From JAPLFM01 sp964650885 (GTDB lineage Bacteria > Bacteroidota > Ignavibacteria > Kapaibacteriales > UBA2268): DNA of 64,000 bases. Position 1 is the first letter of the stretch. Each line of letters begins with the position of its first letter. This document shows, in pieces, positions 19,086-27,296 of this stretch. A program made the position numbers and the translations under genes. The stretch spans positions 17,571-81,570 of the forward strand of contig CAZYXG010000006.1 of the NCBI GenBank assembly GCA_964650885.1, read 5' to 3'. The notes under the pieces were generated by a model. That model ran no database searches. It saw only the letters and a list, made by a program, of their open reading frames with translations, and had not been told where the DNA came from.

Positions 19086-19643
19086 ATGAAAAAGAATATT
19101 TTGGCAATAAATGGTAGTACAAGAACAGATTCTTCTAACTTGAATTTGATTAATGCCATTAATGAAATAAGTTCCGATTACTTCAATATAATTTTGCTAA
19201 ATGGCATTGACCAACTGCCACAGTTTAATCCAGATTTGGACAATGAGAATCCACCAAAAGCTATAATTGACTTTAGAAATTCAATAAAAGCAGCAGATGG
19301 GGTTTTAATTTGTACTCCAGAATACGCAATGGGAGTGCCTGGCACACTCAAAAATGCTATAGATTGGACTGTGTTGAGTATGGAATTTTCTAAAAAGCCA
19401 GTTGCTTTAATCACAGCTTCATCGCTTGGCGAAAAAGCTCATGAAAGTCTGCTTGGAACATTGCGAGTGATAGAAGCAAATATAAAAGAAGAAACTCAAC
19501 TACTAATTTCATACATAAAAACAAAAGTTAGTAAATGCTCCAAAATTACTGACCCAGCTACAAAAGAGCAAGTAGAGAATTTATTGATAAATTTTAATGA
19601 TTTAATTAAGCTGAACCCACACTCTATCTCTCACAAATTATAA
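19086..19643 (+). CDS. NADPH-dependent FMN reductase family protein
   Basis: A 185-residue flavodoxin-like protein from the ATG at 19086. A longer frame from 19053 overlaps the receptor gene and adds only a non-family prefix. The FMN phosphate loop is AINGSTRTDSSNLNL near residue 6, and the second signature TPEYAMGVPGTLKNAIDW near residue 76 is diagnostic of the YieF/ChrR/ArsH-like reductase family. Such enzymes reduce quinones, azo dyes or chromate in vitro, and their physiological role is usually redox defence. It probably shares a transcript with the receptor gene. Confidence 0.88.
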   Translation: MKKNILAINGSTRTDSSNLNLINAINEISSDYFNIILLNGIDQLPQFNPDLDNENPPKAIIDFRNSIKAADGVLICTPEYAMGVPGTLKNAIDWTVLSMEFSKKPVALITASSLGEKAHESLLGTLRVIEANIKEETQLLISYIKTKVSKCSKITDPATKEQVENLLINFNDLIKLNPHSISHKL

Positions 19644-19679
19644 CTGAAAGGCAGCACACTTACGGTGCTATTTTTGAGA

Positions 19680-19719
19680 TAAGAAAAGAACCATCCGATG
19701 ACTTGAAGTCATCGGATGG
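19680..19719 (-). terminator. Perfect palindrome between convergent genes, terminator for the minus-strand receptor gene
   Basis: A perfect 29-base palindrome at 19691-19719 (CCATCCGATGACTT, one base, then its complement). Read leftward it is followed by a T-rich tract, which fits an intrinsic terminator for the TonB receptor gene ending at 19744. Read rightward there is no T run, so it is less suited to the FMN reductase gene. A REP-like repeat is the alternative. Confidence 0.6.
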
Positions 19720-19743
19720 ATGAGTTTGCTAAACAAAACAATT

Positions 19744-21891
19744 TTATTGTACTCTTATTTTCAATCCAATCATAAAGTTTCTTGGCATTCCTGGCTCTAA
19801 GTAAATTGGTTTACCATTCAATAAATCAGGATTAACAAATGCCGAGGCTGCGTATTTGGCATCGGTAATGTTGCTTACATTTGCGTATAAACTAAGTGGC
19901 ATGTTCTCTGAAATATTTAGCAATGTACCTGTTTGCAATCTGAATCCAAGTGTTGTGAATGATGGAACTTCTACTTTATTCGCATCGTCCACAAAGTAGT
20001 TTGATATACTATTCACGTTTAACGAAACTTCTAAATCGTTCAACGCTTTGGCAACATATCCTAAGCTTATAAAAAAGTTATTGCTTGGAATACCAGCTAT
20101 TTTATTGCCATTATATACAGCAAATTTACCAGGTGTTTTGGGCGATGTGAAAGCGGAGTCAATTTTGTAGTCAGTGTATTCTGTTGACATAAATGTAAAT
20201 GCAGAATTAAATTTAATTCCCATTTCAGTTTGAATATTCAAACCTAATTCAACACCTTTTCTATTAGTCTTCCCTGCCGTGAAATAGTATCTACCGCCAC
20301 GATACGGAACAATATCGTTAACAACGTCAATATTGAAAGCAGCAAATGTTAAATCGAAATTATTATACCAGTTAGATTTTGGTAGGAATAATTTCCATCC
20401 AATTTCTGTTGTAGTAGATATAATTGGATCCAAAAGTGGATTGATGATGAAAATAGTATCATTACCAAATTCAGGGGTTGGGTCTGTTTCGTTGGCAGCA
20501 GGAACCTCTATCCCCCCACCAAAAGAAACGAATACACTATTATTATCATCTAACCTATAGTTTACTCCAAAACGAGGAATAAATTTTTCAAAGACTTTTT
20601 TATCAATAGGTAGATTTTTGAATGTACCCCCATCTAAATAATTAGCTGAATAATAACTAACAGCATCTAAACGCCCACCAAGAAAAACAGACAATTCACC
20701 ATATTGAATTTCATCTTGAATATAAGCTCCAAGAGTGTTAGCTCCTTCACGTTTATTCGTTAGTAATTGTCCTCTTTCTTTTTCAGCATTCAAAGAAAAG
20801 AACATTATTCCTCCATCTTGATATGCTTCATCGAAACCAATCAAAACTGTATTTTTAATATCGTCAGTGATTTGCATTTCGTTTTTATAGCTAACCGAAG
20901 CACCAATATGGTATCTTAAAAAGTTTCTGTATGTATTTCTTTCCGAACGCTCTAAGAACTTTGTTTCTGCAAAAGAACTAAATTGCAAAGTATTATTTTC
21001 ATTGAAATTATGTACTAAATTCACTCCCAATCTGCCAAGAGTATTATTTCTTCTTTCCTTGCGTGTCAGATAAAGTTCATTTGCAGAGGTGTAAGCCGAA
21101 TCAAATATTGCTTGGGTCAAAGGGCCTGGTATATTGAATTTGTTCTGAGTTGCAGTCAGATGTACATCTAACATAGTTTTATTCGAAATGGCTGAAACAA
21201 GTCCAGCATTTATTAAAAAGCGACTTCCTTCGCTATTTGCTCTGAAGCCATCATAGTCTGTATTTGAAACTTGCAAATATGCTTTTCCAAAATCAAGAAT
21301 AGCAGCAGCAGACAAACCATATTTCTGATATCCAAAGCTACCATTCTGCAAATCAAATTGAATAAAATCTTTTGGGTTAGTTGGAATTGTACTAATATTT
21401 ATAACACCACCAGCAGCATTCCCCCAAACTGAACTTAAATTGGAACGAATTATTTCAATTTTAGAAGCATTGTCTATATCCAACAAATCAAATGAAGTTC
21501 GCCCGTCTGGCTCTGTCATAGGTAAGCCATCAAGTAATATTTTAATACCTCGACTTGTACCACTATTGGAGCGGTCTCCTGCTCCTCTTGCACCAAATCC
21601 TCGTATGGTAAGTCTCATATCTGTGCCTCCTGCTCTAGTTTGAGCAAGCACCCCAGGTACTTTGTTTAATACTTCTTCTGCACCAAATCCTCGATTGAAA
21701 AGTAAATCTTCTCCTTTTAGTACTGTAACTGACATAGGTAGTTCTATGAGAGATTCTGCATAACGCAGCCCAGTGACTACTATTTCTTTTCCTTTTGCAG
21801 TATCTTTTTTTACATCTTTCGCATAAAGCGATAATGAGCCAGCTATGCCTATAAATAGCACAGCTGACAATAATTTAAATATTGTTGTCAT
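19744..21891 (-). CDS. TonB-dependent receptor
   Basis: A 715-residue outer-membrane receptor. The signal peptide ends SLYA near residue 24, and a TonB-box-like segment EIVVTGLR lies at 36-43. The plug has VTVLKGEDLL, VLNKVPGVLAQTRAGG, LTIRGFGARG and WGNAAGGVINIST, and the barrel extends to a C-terminal aromatic-rich strand (RNFMIGLKIRVQ). The plug and the IEVPAANETDPTPEFG region resemble FecA-type and vitamin or siderophore receptors, with no carboxypeptidase-like extension. The ligand is not known. Upstream on the same strand are a small membrane protein and an MqnA-like protein that may form one transcript with it. Confidence 0.88.
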   Translation of the reverse strand: MTTIFKLLSAVLFIGIAGSLSLYAKDVKKDTAKGKEIVVTGLRYAESLIELPMSVTVLKGEDLLFNRGFGAEEVLNKVPGVLAQTRAGGTDMRLTIRGFGARGAGDRSNSGTSRGIKILLDGLPMTEPDGRTSFDLLDIDNASKIEIIRSNLSSVWGNAAGGVINISTIPTNPKDFIQFDLQNGSFGYQKYGLSAAAILDFGKAYLQVSNTDYDGFRANSEGSRFLINAGLVSAISNKTMLDVHLTATQNKFNIPGPLTQAIFDSAYTSANELYLTRKERRNNTLGRLGVNLVHNFNENNTLQFSSFAETKFLERSERNTYRNFLRYHIGASVSYKNEMQITDDIKNTVLIGFDEAYQDGGIMFFSLNAEKERGQLLTNKREGANTLGAYIQDEIQYGELSVFLGGRLDAVSYYSANYLDGGTFKNLPIDKKVFEKFIPRFGVNYRLDDNNSVFVSFGGGIEVPAANETDPTPEFGNDTIFIINPLLDPIISTTTEIGWKLFLPKSNWYNNFDLTFAAFNIDVVNDIVPYRGGRYYFTAGKTNRKGVELGLNIQTEMGIKFNSAFTFMSTEYTDYKIDSAFTSPKTPGKFAVYNGNKIAGIPSNNFFISLGYVAKALNDLEVSLNVNSISNYFVDDANKVEVPSFTTLGFRLQTGTLLNISENMPLSLYANVSNITDAKYAASAFVNPDLLNGKPIYLEPGMPRNFMIGLKIRVQ

Positions 21892-21929
21892 TATTTTTTT
21901 GAATTAGTTAAAAATGTTTTTTAGTTATT

Positions 21930-22469
21930 TTAACTAATAGATTTGGGAGGATGCTTAATTTTTGTTTCGGTAAGAATTGTTCTCTTATAGCAATAGCTAT
22001 CGCTATGCTCTAAATCGGTTCCAATTAAATTATGATTCAATTTAGCTACAATCAGATACTCAAAATTGAAGGATATTTTGTGCTGTTCAGATTTTTTTTC
22101 ATTTTTTATATGATTGCCAAAAGCAGCAAAGAGCTGAGTTTCATCTTCATCTGCAAGCACATAGTAAATTAAGGAGTCTCCTTTATCTTTACGTTTTATA
22201 ATATCATAAAGATTACCATTTAGCTCAAATTCATATTTCTCTTTGAAGTTGAGTTTTTTATAATCTAATTTATGAATTGCAATTCTTTTTGTTTCTTTTG
22301 GTAACTCTATAAGGTTTTCAATAGAGCGAAGCTTGGTTTTGAATTGCTTCTTTGCTTTGAAAGTTTCAGTTTTGAAATAAATGAAATAGCCAGCAGAGTT
22401 AATTAAAACTAATGCTATGCAAAATGCAAAAAGCGATATGTTGGCTATTTTCTTCAAATTAAATATCAA
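21930..22469 (-). CDS. Hypothetical single-pass membrane protein
   Basis: About 179 residues. The start is uncertain: a TTG at 22469 overlaps the upstream gene by 11 bases, and a TTG at 22457 just after that stop is equally possible. One N-terminal membrane helix (ISLFAFCIALVLINSAGYFIYF) is followed by a charged Lys-rich domain without a recognised family, probably periplasmic. Its place between an MqnA-like gene and a TonB receptor suggests shared transcription, but no function can be assigned. Confidence 0.65.
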   Translation of the reverse strand: MIFNLKKIANISLFAFCIALVLINSAGYFIYFKTETFKAKKQFKTKLRSIENLIELPKETKRIAIHKLDYKKLNFKEKYEFELNGNLYDIIKRKDKGDSLIYYVLADEDETQLFAAFGNHIKNEKKSEQHKISFNFEYLIVAKLNHNLIGTDLEHSDSYCYKRTILTETKIKHPPKSIS

Positions 22470-23256
22470 AACTCAAATCATCATTTAACAATTTTTCTTT
22501 TTCTTTTTGATTATATACTTTCACAGCTGGAATCTCTGTTAACACTTTATGAAAGAAAAGCAATTGCAAAACTTGTTCAGTCGCATTGAATACATCGTCG
22601 TCCCATTTCCACATAAATTCAGATTCGCTGTTGTGCTTATTTTCTAATTGCAATTCCACGAATTTCTCTTTCAAATTCGTCAAGTTTTCCGTTACCTCCA
22701 CAAATGGAATTGAAATTTCATCGGAATAACACACCCAAAAAGCCAAAGGTAAAGGCATTTGATAGCTATCGAACCAATCTTCTGTAACGTCCATTGTTAC
22801 AGCTTCTATATCTTCTTTGCCAAATTTGATAATGGAGTCGAATTCTTTGAAAGATTCTTGCAAATCGGTACTTGACTTTTTTAAGTCAAACACCAAATCG
22901 TAGCGCTCAGCCATTAGTATCCTTCCTATTTCCATAAGAAATTCTTCAGGATTTGGAGAGCCTACATTTGCTACATTTTTTGCATTTGGTTTATAGTAAG
23001 TGCTAGCCACATTTGTCAATCCAATTGTCGAAAGTGCATTTGTGGGAATGATTCTAAAGTCAGCTTTTTTAACTCCTTTAGCATAGCCCAGTGGCGAAAG
23101 CAAAGCCAAATCCAATCTGCGTGCAAAGAATAAATCAACTATGCTTTTCTCGTCCAACTTGAAAAACTGAATGTCGTATTTTTCTTTAGCTTTTTCTAAT
23201 TCAGAATAAAGTGGTTCGTATATAGGGTTATCTATAACCCCAATTCTAATTTTCAT
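22459..23256 (-). CDS. MqnA/MqnD-like periplasmic-binding-fold protein
   Basis: A 265-residue cytoplasmic protein without a signal peptide. Its arrangement resembles the menaquinone biosynthesis proteins MqnA and MqnD: an N-terminal IGVIDNPIYEPLY strand, LDLALLSPLGYAKG near residue 70, then a TNALSTIGLTNVAS stretch and an LPLAFWVCYSD segment corresponding to the family's LPFVFAxW. MqnA is chorismate dehydratase of the futalosine pathway. The match is by motif layout only and is divergent, so a substrate-binding protein of other function is possible. No other mqn gene is in the window. It is divergent from the T9SS protein gene at 23434. Confidence 0.55.
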   Translation of the reverse strand: MKIRIGVIDNPIYEPLYSELEKAKEKYDIQFFKLDEKSIVDLFFARRLDLALLSPLGYAKGVKKADFRIIPTNALSTIGLTNVASTYYKPNAKNVANVGSPNPEEFLMEIGRILMAERYDLVFDLKKSSTDLQESFKEFDSIIKFGKEDIEAVTMDVTEDWFDSYQMPLPLAFWVCYSDEISIPFVEVTENLTNLKEKFVELQLENKHNSESEFMWKWDDDVFNATEQVLQLLFFHKVLTEIPAVKVYNQKEKEKLLNDDLSFDI

Positions 23257-23433
23257 TTTGTTTGAATGTTGACATTTAAAGAATGCAAAATTAATTCATT
23301 AGTGGCATATAATTTACATTTCTATTTGATTTATTTTTTCTAATGCAATTATTTAGCTTTTTTTCGTTAATTTGTACAGTATCGGTTGTATATACCGAGA
23401 ATAATTTTTACAAGTAATCACTAAAGAAACGTT

Positions 23434-24678
23434 ATGAATAGAAGTATAAATAGAAGTATAAAATTCTTGCTTTTTGTTGTAATATCTCTATTTAGCTTAG
23501 CAAAAGCTAATGCAGAAGTAAAAATCAGTTGGGAAATGATTCAAACACCAAGCACAACCCAAACAAGAAGAATAGCAGTTATAGATCAAAAATCATTTGC
23601 TTTTACAACAACCACAGGTGAAATCTATAAAACAATTGACGCAGGAAAAAACTTTAAAAAACTTCCTTCTCCCGCCAAAAATGAATTGTCTGCACTTTAT
23701 TTCCTGGAAGACAAATTAGCCGTTACTTCTGGGTATGGTGGACAAATTTATTTCAGCAATAATGGCGGTGATAGTTGGACGAAAGGAAATTCTGGACTTA
23801 AAGAAGAAGGGTTATATTCTACAAGTTATGTGCTTGATTTGGGAAAAGCTGGCAATCTACTCTATGCTACTGGAATTGATGGAGATTCAACTTTTGGTTT
23901 TTTTATGACATCAAAAGATAATGGTGCTAATTGGTATAAAACTTATGTGCCTAATGCAAGGATAACTGGAGTTGCACATTTTTTCGATGATTTTCAGGGA
24001 GAAACTGCTTATTTGTCAGCTTTATCTTTTTCTGGAGGCTCACTTCTACGAACAAAAGATGGCGGGAAATCTTGGTCTCTTGCATTAACTTCATCTGTAC
24101 AAATCACTTCGGTCAGTTCTTCAAAAAATTATATTTATGCTGTTGATGTTTCTGGGAAAATTTACAAATCTTCAAATAGTGGCAATAATTGGGATACTGA
24201 ATCCCTTGACAATTCTCCAGTTTTATATAGTATAGTTGCTTTAAACGATTCTACTGTTATAATTGGTGGCGAAAAAGGTTCATTGTATGTTTCAAATAAT
24301 TATGGTAAAACTTGGATAAAACCTGGAATAGTAGCTAATGACCAAGAATTGTGGGACATTAAAGTTTCTGGTAATTCTATCTATGTTGCTGGTAATTATG
24401 GTAAATTATTCAAAGGCGAGATTGCTATAACAAATGTTGAAAACGAACCAACTGTTTCCGCTGAAACTTTGACTTTGGTAGCAAGCAAATCTGAAGTAAG
24501 ATTCAATTTATCTTCTTCAAATTTAATGACTCTTAATTTATTTGATTTGACTGGCAAAGAAATTTCTAACATTAGCTTTGAAAATAGCACACTAAGAAAT
24601 CAAAAATCTGGCGTTTATGCTTATAAAGTGAAATCACAAACTGGCAAAGAGTTTTTTGGGAAATTAATTATCGAATAA
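23434..24678 (+). CDS. T9SS type A sorting-domain protein with BNR/YCF48-like repeats
   Basis: A 414-residue secreted protein. The signal peptide ends KANA before EVKISW near residue 27. The central part has repeats of the SxDGGKSW / SNNGGDSW / SNNYGKTW kind, typical of BNR or YCF48-like beta-propellers. The last roughly 75 residues form a T9SS sorting domain with LNLFDLTGKEI and a terminal KLIIE. The protein should cross the outer membrane by T9SS and be anchored or released. The propeller ligand is unknown. The coding start contains a 12-base direct repeat (AATAGAAGTATA twice) that duplicates the residues NRSI. Confidence 0.85.
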   Translation: MNRSINRSIKFLLFVVISLFSLAKANAEVKISWEMIQTPSTTQTRRIAVIDQKSFAFTTTTGEIYKTIDAGKNFKKLPSPAKNELSALYFLEDKLAVTSGYGGQIYFSNNGGDSWTKGNSGLKEEGLYSTSYVLDLGKAGNLLYATGIDGDSTFGFFMTSKDNGANWYKTYVPNARITGVAHFFDDFQGETAYLSALSFSGGSLLRTKDGGKSWSLALTSSVQITSVSSSKNYIYAVDVSGKIYKSSNSGNNWDTESLDNSPVLYSIVALNDSTVIIGGEKGSLYVSNNYGKTWIKPGIVANDQELWDIKVSGNSIYVAGNYGKLFKGEIAITNVENEPTVSAETLTLVASKSEVRFNLSSSNLMTLNLFDLTGKEISNISFENSTLRNQKSGVYAYKVKSQTGKEFFGKLIIE

Positions 24679-24711
24679 CTACTTAAACTCTACTATTTCT
24701 AATAGTTTAGA

Positions 24712-24752
24712 AGCAAATATTAGGCAGAAATGCTTGATGTTTGCTTTTTTCT
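24712..24752 (+). terminator. Probable intrinsic terminator after the T9SS propeller gene
   Basis: A 10-bp stem with G-T pairs (AGCAAATATT at 24712-24721 with GATGTTTGCT at 24736-24745), followed immediately by a T run. It lies 34 bases after the stop at 24678. Confidence 0.6.
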
Positions 24753-24830
24753 TTTATTCGAGATTTGACATTATATTTCATTTATTTGCAAAAAAGTCAA
24801 ATTCTATTTCATAAGTATTGGAATTGTCAG

Positions 24831-24838
24831 TAAATTTG
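24831..24838 (+). promoter_or_regulatory. Candidate Bacteroidota -7 element upstream of metK
   Basis: TAAATTTG matches the TAnnTTTG consensus of Bacteroidota housekeeping promoters and lies 31 bases before the metK start. A well-spaced -33 TTTG is not obvious. No SAM riboswitch is seen between the preceding terminator and metK. Confidence 0.4.
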
Positions 24839-24869
24839 TAATCTTATTAATAATTAAAGTTTCAAATCT

Positions 24870-26030
24870 ATGTCAGATAATAAGAACTTCTATTTCACAT
24901 CGGAATCGGTATCCGAAGGACACCCCGATAAAATATGCGATCAAGTTTCCGATGCAGTCTTAGATGCTGTATTGAAAGATGACCCTATGAGCCGTGTGGC
25001 TTGCGAATGCTATGCAACTACTGGTATGATTGTAGTAGGTGGCGAAATCACAACAAATACTTATATTGACGTGCCTTTGCTTGTGCGTGAAGTAATCAAA
25101 GATATTGGCTATAACAAGTCAACTTATAAATTCGAAGCGGAATCTTGTGCCGTAATCAACGTTATAAATAGACAATCTCCCGATATAGCAATGGGAGTAG
25201 ATACTGGTGGTGCGGGCGATCAAGGTATGATGTTTGGGTATGCCAACGATGAAACAGCTGAATTAATGCCAGCTTCATTGGTTTATTCCCACCAATTAGT
25301 GCAAGAACTTGCTGCTATCAGAAAAGCTGGCAAAGAGATGACTTATTTGGGCCCAGATGCTAAATCTCAAATTACAATTGAATACACGCCAGATAATCAA
25401 ATTAAGCGAATTGACACAATTGTTCTTTCTACTCAACACAATGCAGACGTTACTTTGGAAACAATTAAGTCAGACATTAGAGAGAAATTAATCTCTAAAG
25501 TTATCCCAGCGAACTTAATTGATGAAAACACTAAGTACCATATCAATCCAACTGGTCAATTCATAATTGGTGGGCCTCATGGCGATACTGGTTTGACTGG
25601 TAGAAAAATTATTGTTGATACTTATGGTGGAAGAGCTCCACACGGTGGCGGTGCTTTCTCTGGAAAAGATGCAACTAAAGTAGATAGATCGGCGGCTTAC
25701 ATGGCTCGCTATTTAGCTAAAAACATTGTTGCTTCGGGATTGGCGAAAGAATGTACAATTCAACTTTCTTATGCAATTGGAGTAGCTCAACCAATTTCAA
25801 TTTTTGTGAATACCCACGGCACTTCACAAGTAGATGCTTATGAGATTTCACAATTCCTATCTAAAAATGTCGATTTGACTCCGAAAGGTATTATCGAAAG
25901 ATTTGACTTGCGCAGACCTATATTCAGACCAACTGCAAGCTATGGTCACTTCGGCAGAAAATTTGATGGGACATTCTTCCCTTGGGAAAATACCGATTTA
26001 GTTACTTCATTGAAATCTGCATTAGTTTAA
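24870..26030 (+). CDS. metK: S-adenosylmethionine synthetase
   Basis: A 386-residue enzyme of standard MetK length that makes S-adenosylmethionine from methionine and ATP in the cytoplasm. Family motifs are intact: FTSESVSEGHPDKICDQ near residue 9, GAGDQGMMFGYA near 114, GGPHGDTGLTGRKIIVDTYG near 233, the P-loop-like GGGAFSGKDATKVDRS near 261, and the C-terminal RPTASYGHFG. The gene stands alone between terminators. Confidence 0.98.
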   Translation: MSDNKNFYFTSESVSEGHPDKICDQVSDAVLDAVLKDDPMSRVACECYATTGMIVVGGEITTNTYIDVPLLVREVIKDIGYNKSTYKFEAESCAVINVINRQSPDIAMGVDTGGAGDQGMMFGYANDETAELMPASLVYSHQLVQELAAIRKAGKEMTYLGPDAKSQITIEYTPDNQIKRIDTIVLSTQHNADVTLETIKSDIREKLISKVIPANLIDENTKYHINPTGQFIIGGPHGDTGLTGRKIIVDTYGGRAPHGGGAFSGKDATKVDRSAAYMARYLAKNIVASGLAKECTIQLSYAIGVAQPISIFVNTHGTSQVDAYEISQFLSKNVDLTPKGIIERFDLRRPIFRPTASYGHFGRKFDGTFFPWENTDLVTSLKSALV

Positions 26031-26056
26031 TTATTGGTTTATAATTTTACAACGAA

Positions 26057-26094
26057 AAAAGTCCGAAAGTTAATTCACTTTTGGACTTTTCTAT
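26057..26094. terminator. Bidirectional terminator between metK and the convergent lipoprotein gene
   Basis: AAAAGTCCGAAAGT pairs with ACTTTTGGACTTTT (14 bp with one G-T pair) around a six-base loop. A-rich and T-rich flanks lie on both sides, so it can serve both metK and the gene ending at 26096. Confidence 0.8.
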
Positions 26095-26095
26095 T

Positions 26096-27127
26096 TTATT
26101 CTTTTCGCCAATCTAATAGGGTATTTCTTGGGATTAGCCATACAGATTTCTCTGTTATAATTTGCACATCACCATTACTTAAAGCAATAATATCTCGAAT
26201 TTTAGTTTCATTATTCTCGAATTTAAATCTTTTGACATCTCCTTCGAGCGATGATAATTTATCCTTCATTCCATGCTCGTGGTGCTCTTCTGCTATGTCC
26301 AATCCATAAAGCATAAATAGTCCTTCATCAGTAGCAAATAGCCAAAAGTCGTCACCTTTTTTAGACTTTGCAATTCCATTTATCTTGTTAGATTTAGAAC
26401 CAATAAATGGGAAAGAATGTATTTCTGTATGTTCACTTTGAGAGTTATAAACCGAAGGAGTAGCAAACGCTATTGCTTCACTCATAACTATCCATAGAAT
26501 ATTATCGGGATCTACATATAATTTCTCAATAATATTATCAGGAACGTTAAATCCTTGAGTAACAATTTCCTCTGAATATCTCGTAATTTCATTGTTTTTT
26601 AGTCGAACCAATCCATAGTTTGTACCTATCCATATAGAAGAATCGGCAGTCTCTGCCAAGCAGTTTGCTACTGGTGTGCTATATGATTGCTCCAATTTGC
26701 CATTTACTAATTTAAAACAGCCATACCCATTAGTACTGATATGAATAGTTTTGTCAATTTCGCTATAAATAACATCTGTTATTTGAGGATTGTTGAATTT
26801 AGTTGGAGTTGGAACCAATTGTAGTTTATTTTCGCCTCCAAACTTATAATTCATAAGCCCTTGCTTAGTAGCTAAGAATATTTCCTTTTCGGTTTGAAGT
26901 ACTTTATTAATAACATCATATTCTAAATTAATAGAATTACCATTTTCCCTAACTATTAAATTATTTGTACCAGCAACCACAATTTTATTGTCAATACTTG
27001 AATAGTACTTTAAATCTTTTTGTCCAAAATCATCTTTTCTCGCTATTATCGTAGGCATATTAGGTTTAAATATGCTACAAGACGAAAGTCCAATCATTGT
27101 AAGTGCAATTACTATGTAATATTTCAT
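26096..27127 (-). CDS. Lipoprotein with two-component-regulator-propeller-like repeats
   Basis: A 343-residue protein with a lipoprotein signal peptide: hydrophobic stretch and lipobox LSSC, Cys at about residue 17. The mature part has repeated blade-like segments such as DSSIWIGTNYGLVRLKNN and DNILWIVMSEAIAF, resembling the Reg_prop repeats found in hybrid two-component sensors. No kinase or DNA-binding domain is attached. It is probably an outer-membrane or periplasmic propeller lipoprotein of unknown ligand. Confidence 0.7.
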   Translation of the reverse strand: MKYYIVIALTMIGLSSCSIFKPNMPTIIARKDDFGQKDLKYYSSIDNKIVVAGTNNLIVRENGNSINLEYDVINKVLQTEKEIFLATKQGLMNYKFGGENKLQLVPTPTKFNNPQITDVIYSEIDKTIHISTNGYGCFKLVNGKLEQSYSTPVANCLAETADSSIWIGTNYGLVRLKNNEITRYSEEIVTQGFNVPDNIIEKLYVDPDNILWIVMSEAIAFATPSVYNSQSEHTEIHSFPFIGSKSNKINGIAKSKKGDDFWLFATDEGLFMLYGLDIAEEHHEHGMKDKLSSLEGDVKRFKFENNETKIRDIIALSNGDVQIITEKSVWLIPRNTLLDWRKE

Positions 27128-27296
27128 TTTAACTTTTGAATTAATCTTAAAACCAATAATTCAAAAATGCAAAAAATATGCCACTACTTATAGTCTTAAC
27201 AAAAAATTCATTTAATCCAAGTCAAAACTACACACTATAATCCTAATTTTGAATATGTAAAATTTATTTTTGTTTAATCAATTCAAGGGGTCTCAA

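Noticed and set aside
23382..23398. TCGGT-N7-ACCGA inverted repeat upstream of the T9SS propeller gene
   Set aside because: Five-base arms in AT-rich sequence occur by chance and no second copy was seen near other genes.
24755..24869. SAM riboswitch upstream of metK
   Set aside because: The space between the preceding terminator and metK is only about 115 bases and shows no SAM-aptamer-like stems.
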